A DNA stretch of 9,172 bases from positions 1 through 9,172 of the forward strand of contig JAUILB010000096.1 in NCBI GenBank assembly GCA_030432815.1, given 5' to 3'. Positions 6,781-9,172 of the stretch are shown here, piece by piece. A model generated the notes under the pieces. That model made no database searches, was not told the DNA's origin, and saw nothing but the letters and a program-made list of their open reading frames with translations. Position numbers and translations under genes: made by a program. How positions within the stretch are numbered: the stretch's first letter is position 1; every line of letters begins with the position of its first letter. This DNA is from Alphaproteobacteria bacterium (lineage in GTDB: Bacteria > Pseudomonadota > Alphaproteobacteria > Sphingomonadales > Emcibacteraceae).

Positions 6781-6785
6781 TTTTG

Positions 6786-9172
6786 ATGCGCCTTTTATCA
6801 TTTGTAGTATGCCTCATATTTAGCTCGGTGGCAGGGGCGCAGGACCGGGAAACAGTTAATGTCGACGGACTTACAGAACCTGTTGAAATCGTAAAGGACA
6901 AATGGGGCATATCCCACATTTATGCGCAGAACCAGGCAGATCTTTTTTTCGCCCAAGGTTTCAATGCTGCCCGTGACAGGCTGTTTCAATTTGAAATCTG
7001 GCGCAGGAAAGCAACGGGAACGCTTGCCGAAATAATGGGGCCAAAAGCACTGGAACATGATAAAGGGGCACGCCTGCTCAGGTTTAGAAATGATCTTGCA
7101 GCCGAACTTGCTCATTATCATGAAGACGGCACAGAAATCATCACATCCTTTGTGGCCGGGGTCAATGCCTATATCCGTGAAACGGAAGAAAACCCGTCAT
7201 TGCTGCCGTTTGAGTTTGGCTTGTTAGGCATAAAGCCGGGCTACTGGACCCCGGAAATTGTAATTTCCCGACATAATGCGCTTACAGGCGGCATATCAAA
7301 TGAAATAATGCTTGCCCAGGCAATTACAGCTTTGGGACCCGAAAAACTTCGGGATTATATGCCATTTTACCGGGACACCCATCTTGAACCATTTGATGGG
7401 ATTGAACTTTCAAATATCACAAATAATATAATGGCATTATATCGTGCATCACGCAGTATGCCGGAATTTGAGGCATCTGATCTTGCAAATCCGCAAATGG
7501 CCAGTGTAATAAACAATGCCGTGGAAGTACAGCCGAACGATTACTGGAATGATCCCATAGAAGGCATTAACAACCAGGGCAGCAATAATTGGATAATTAG
7601 CGGGACACGCACCGCAAGCGGAAAGCCAATCATGGCAAATGATCCACACCGAACCATTCAAAGCCCATCGCTTCGTTATATGGTCCACCTGCATGCACCT
7701 GCAAAGAACGGCAAGCGGGGCTGGAATGTTATTGGTGGCGGTGAGCCGGTGCTTCCCGGGGTATCCATCGGTCATAATGAATATGGTGCCTGGGGGCTGA
7801 CCATTTTCCGGATCGACCAGGAAGATCTTTATGTCTATAAAACCAACCCGGACAACCCAAACCAATACTGGTATCAGGGCAGGTGGGTAGACATGATGAC
7901 CGAACAAACCACAATCACCGTCAAAGGGCAGGGTGATGTAACAGCAACATTAAAATATTCAATTCATGGCCCTGTGCTCCATGAAGACCGTGAAAATAAT
8001 ATTGCCTACGGCCTTAAGGCGGCATGGCTGGATATTGGTGCAACACCGTATCTTGCATCACTGCGGATGGATCAGGCGCAGACTTTTGAAGAATTCCGTG
8101 AAGCCTGTAGTTTTTCAGGACTTCCAGGTGAAAATATGGTCTGGGCGGATAAAAATGGCACGATTGGGTGGCAGTCTGTGGGGTTAACACCAGTGCGTTT
8201 TGGCTGGGACGGCAGCCTTCCAATTCCCGGAGATGGTGAATATGAATGGAACGGATACGTACCCATAAAACAAATGCCACATGTTACAAACCCGAAAGAA
8301 GGGTGGTACGGCACAGCGAACAATCATAACGTACCCGCCGGATATCCAAATATTTTTTCCGATTTTTATTCCGATCCCGCGCGAATATACCGCATGACAG
8401 AAGTTATGAATGAGGCCACAGATCAAACAATAGAGGACAGCAAGAGGCTTCAGTATGATACCAAATCCATGAATGCGGAAAAACTGACCCCCTATATAGC
8501 CCGCCTTTCATTGAACGGCAGGACCAGACGTGCCCAATTGATGCTGGAAAACTGGGATCATCGGCTTGACCGGGATAGTGCTCCCGCTGCCATATTCGAC
8601 ATATGGGAAAGCAACATGCGCGCTATTTTACGCGGTATTGTCATGGAAAATATTGAACAGGGACAAATACCTTCTTTAAGCAAACAAAAACTCAAGGACT
8701 GGATTGCAAATCCGCCCCGTTGGGTCTTCGGCAATAATCCCGAGAGCAGAAGAGATGAGATTATGGCAGAAAGCCTTGAGCGCGCCGTCATATATTTAAG
8801 TGAACAGCAGGGACGTGATATGGATAACTGGCGCTATGGGGCCATTCATTATGCGCAAATTGTAAATCCATTCAGTCATCTGGTTGGAGCAGAAGAAGCA
8901 AGCCAGCTTGATACCGAAGTCCTGCCACGTGGGGGCGGAAGCAACACCCTGAATGCAGTTGGCGGCGATCAGCGCCAAAGTTCAGGTGCCAGTTTCAGAA
9001 TGATTGTCGATACGGCAGACTGGGATACTGCTGTTGGAACCAATACGCCGGGACAATCCGGTAACCCCACAAGCAAATATTATAAAAATCTGTTTGAAAA
9101 CTGGAATAAAGGGGAATATTTCCCTATGTATTATTCTCGTAGTCAAATTAATGATAATGCCGGGTTAGTCCT
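6786..9172 (+). CDS. Penicillin-acylase-family N-terminal nucleophile hydrolase, partial (C-terminus beyond right edge)
   Basis: The frame stays open for 795 codons to the window end. A Sec signal peptide (1-18, cleavage near VAGA-QD) sends the product to the periplasm. The alpha-chain part includes FNAARDRLFQFEIWRR (59-74) and FVAGVNAYI. Autocatalytic cleavage should occur before S266 in NNQGSNNWIISG, making this serine the beta-chain N-terminal nucleophile. Position 23 of the beta chain is histidine (NDPHR, H288), as in AHL and cephalosporin acylases, not the glutamine of classical penicillin G acylase. The oxyanion asparagine lies in GTANNH (N512 or N513), and ARIYR (532-536) supplies the usual arginine. 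The C-terminal GASFRMIVD and GQSGNPTSKYYKNLFENW signatures are present, so probably only a few residues are missing. It cleaves an amide bond in an N-acylated compound; possible substrates are acyl-homoserine lactones, lipopeptides or acylated amino acids. AGGGAGA precedes the ATG. Confidence 0.93.
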   Translation, partial: MRLLSFVVCLIFSSVAGAQDRETVNVDGLTEPVEIVKDKWGISHIYAQNQADLFFAQGFNAARDRLFQFEIWRRKATGTLAEIMGPKALEHDKGARLLRFRNDLAAELAHYHEDGTEIITSFVAGVNAYIRETEENPSLLPFEFGLLGIKPGYWTPEIVISRHNALTGGISNEIMLAQAITALGPEKLRDYMPFYRDTHLEPFDGIELSNITNNIMALYRASRSMPEFEASDLANPQMASVINNAVEVQPNDYWNDPIEGINNQGSNNWIISGTRTASGKPIMANDPHRTIQSPSLRYMVHLHAPAKNGKRGWNVIGGGEPVLPGVSIGHNEYGAWGLTIFRIDQEDLYVYKTNPDNPNQYWYQGRWVDMMTEQTTITVKGQGDVTATLKYSIHGPVLHEDRENNIAYGLKAAWLDIGATPYLASLRMDQAQTFEEFREACSFSGLPGENMVWADKNGTIGWQSVGLTPVRFGWDGSLPIPGDGEYEWNGYVPIKQMPHVTNPKEGWYGTANNHNVPAGYPNIFSDFYSDPARIYRMTEVMNEATDQTIEDSKRLQYDTKSMNAEKLTPYIARLSLNGRTRRAQLMLENWDHRLDRDSAPAAIFDIWESNMRAILRGIVMENIEQGQIPSLSKQKLKDWIANPPRWVFGNNPESRRDEIMAESLERAVIYLSEQQGRDMDNWRYGAIHYAQIVNPFSHLVGAEEASQLDTEVLPRGGGSNTLNAVGGDQRQSSGASFRMIVDTADWDTAVGTNTPGQSGNPTSKYYKNLFENWNKGEYFPMYYSRSQINDNAGLV

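Noticed and set aside
7449..7907. Minus-strand ORF of 152 codons
   Set aside because: It lies antisense within the acylase frame, which carries clear catalytic motifs here.

Overview
This 9.2 kb window looks like ordinary Gram-negative bacterial chromosome, AT-leaning and densely coded. A TonB-dependent outer-membrane receptor and a periplasmic Ntn-type acylase show that the cell has an outer membrane. A small secreted protein resembling the CC0125/CC1285 family and the style of the receptor suggest a marine or aquatic alphaproteobacterium. That placement is inference. I see no phage structural genes, transposases, CRISPR arrays, tRNAs or rRNAs.

Left part (1-2531): an unrecognised four-helix membrane protein runs off the left edge on the minus strand. 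It is divergent from a complete PLP-dependent group II amino-acid decarboxylase on the plus strand (722-2071). The decarboxylase meets an OsmC/Ohr-type peroxiredoxin on the minus strand (2064-2531) tail to tail, and their ends overlap by 8 bases.

Middle (2532-3273): a stand-alone MazG-like nucleotide pyrophosphohydrolase (2643-3140) is divergent from the osmC-like gene. Its C-terminal signature is of the type common in phage MazG proteins. An AT-rich inverted repeat and a good -35/-10 pair follow, ahead of the receptor.

Right part (3274-9172): three genes lie on the plus strand: a 921-residue TonB-dependent receptor, a 126-residue secreted protein, and a penicillin-acylase-family N-terminal nucleophile hydrolase that lacks only its extreme C-terminus at the right edge. 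All three carry signal peptides. The plausible joint role is capture and import of an N-acylated compound, with periplasmic amide cleavage. The 100-200 base gaps and separate promoter candidates argue against one tight operon. The most unusual non-coding signal is upstream of the acylase: a possible 9-residue leader ORF followed by a hairpin that would pair with the acylase ribosome-binding site.

No intergenic stretch exceeds 200 bases. I found no clear evidence of a wholly new system. The best leads are the acylase leader region and the receptor-acylase pairing.
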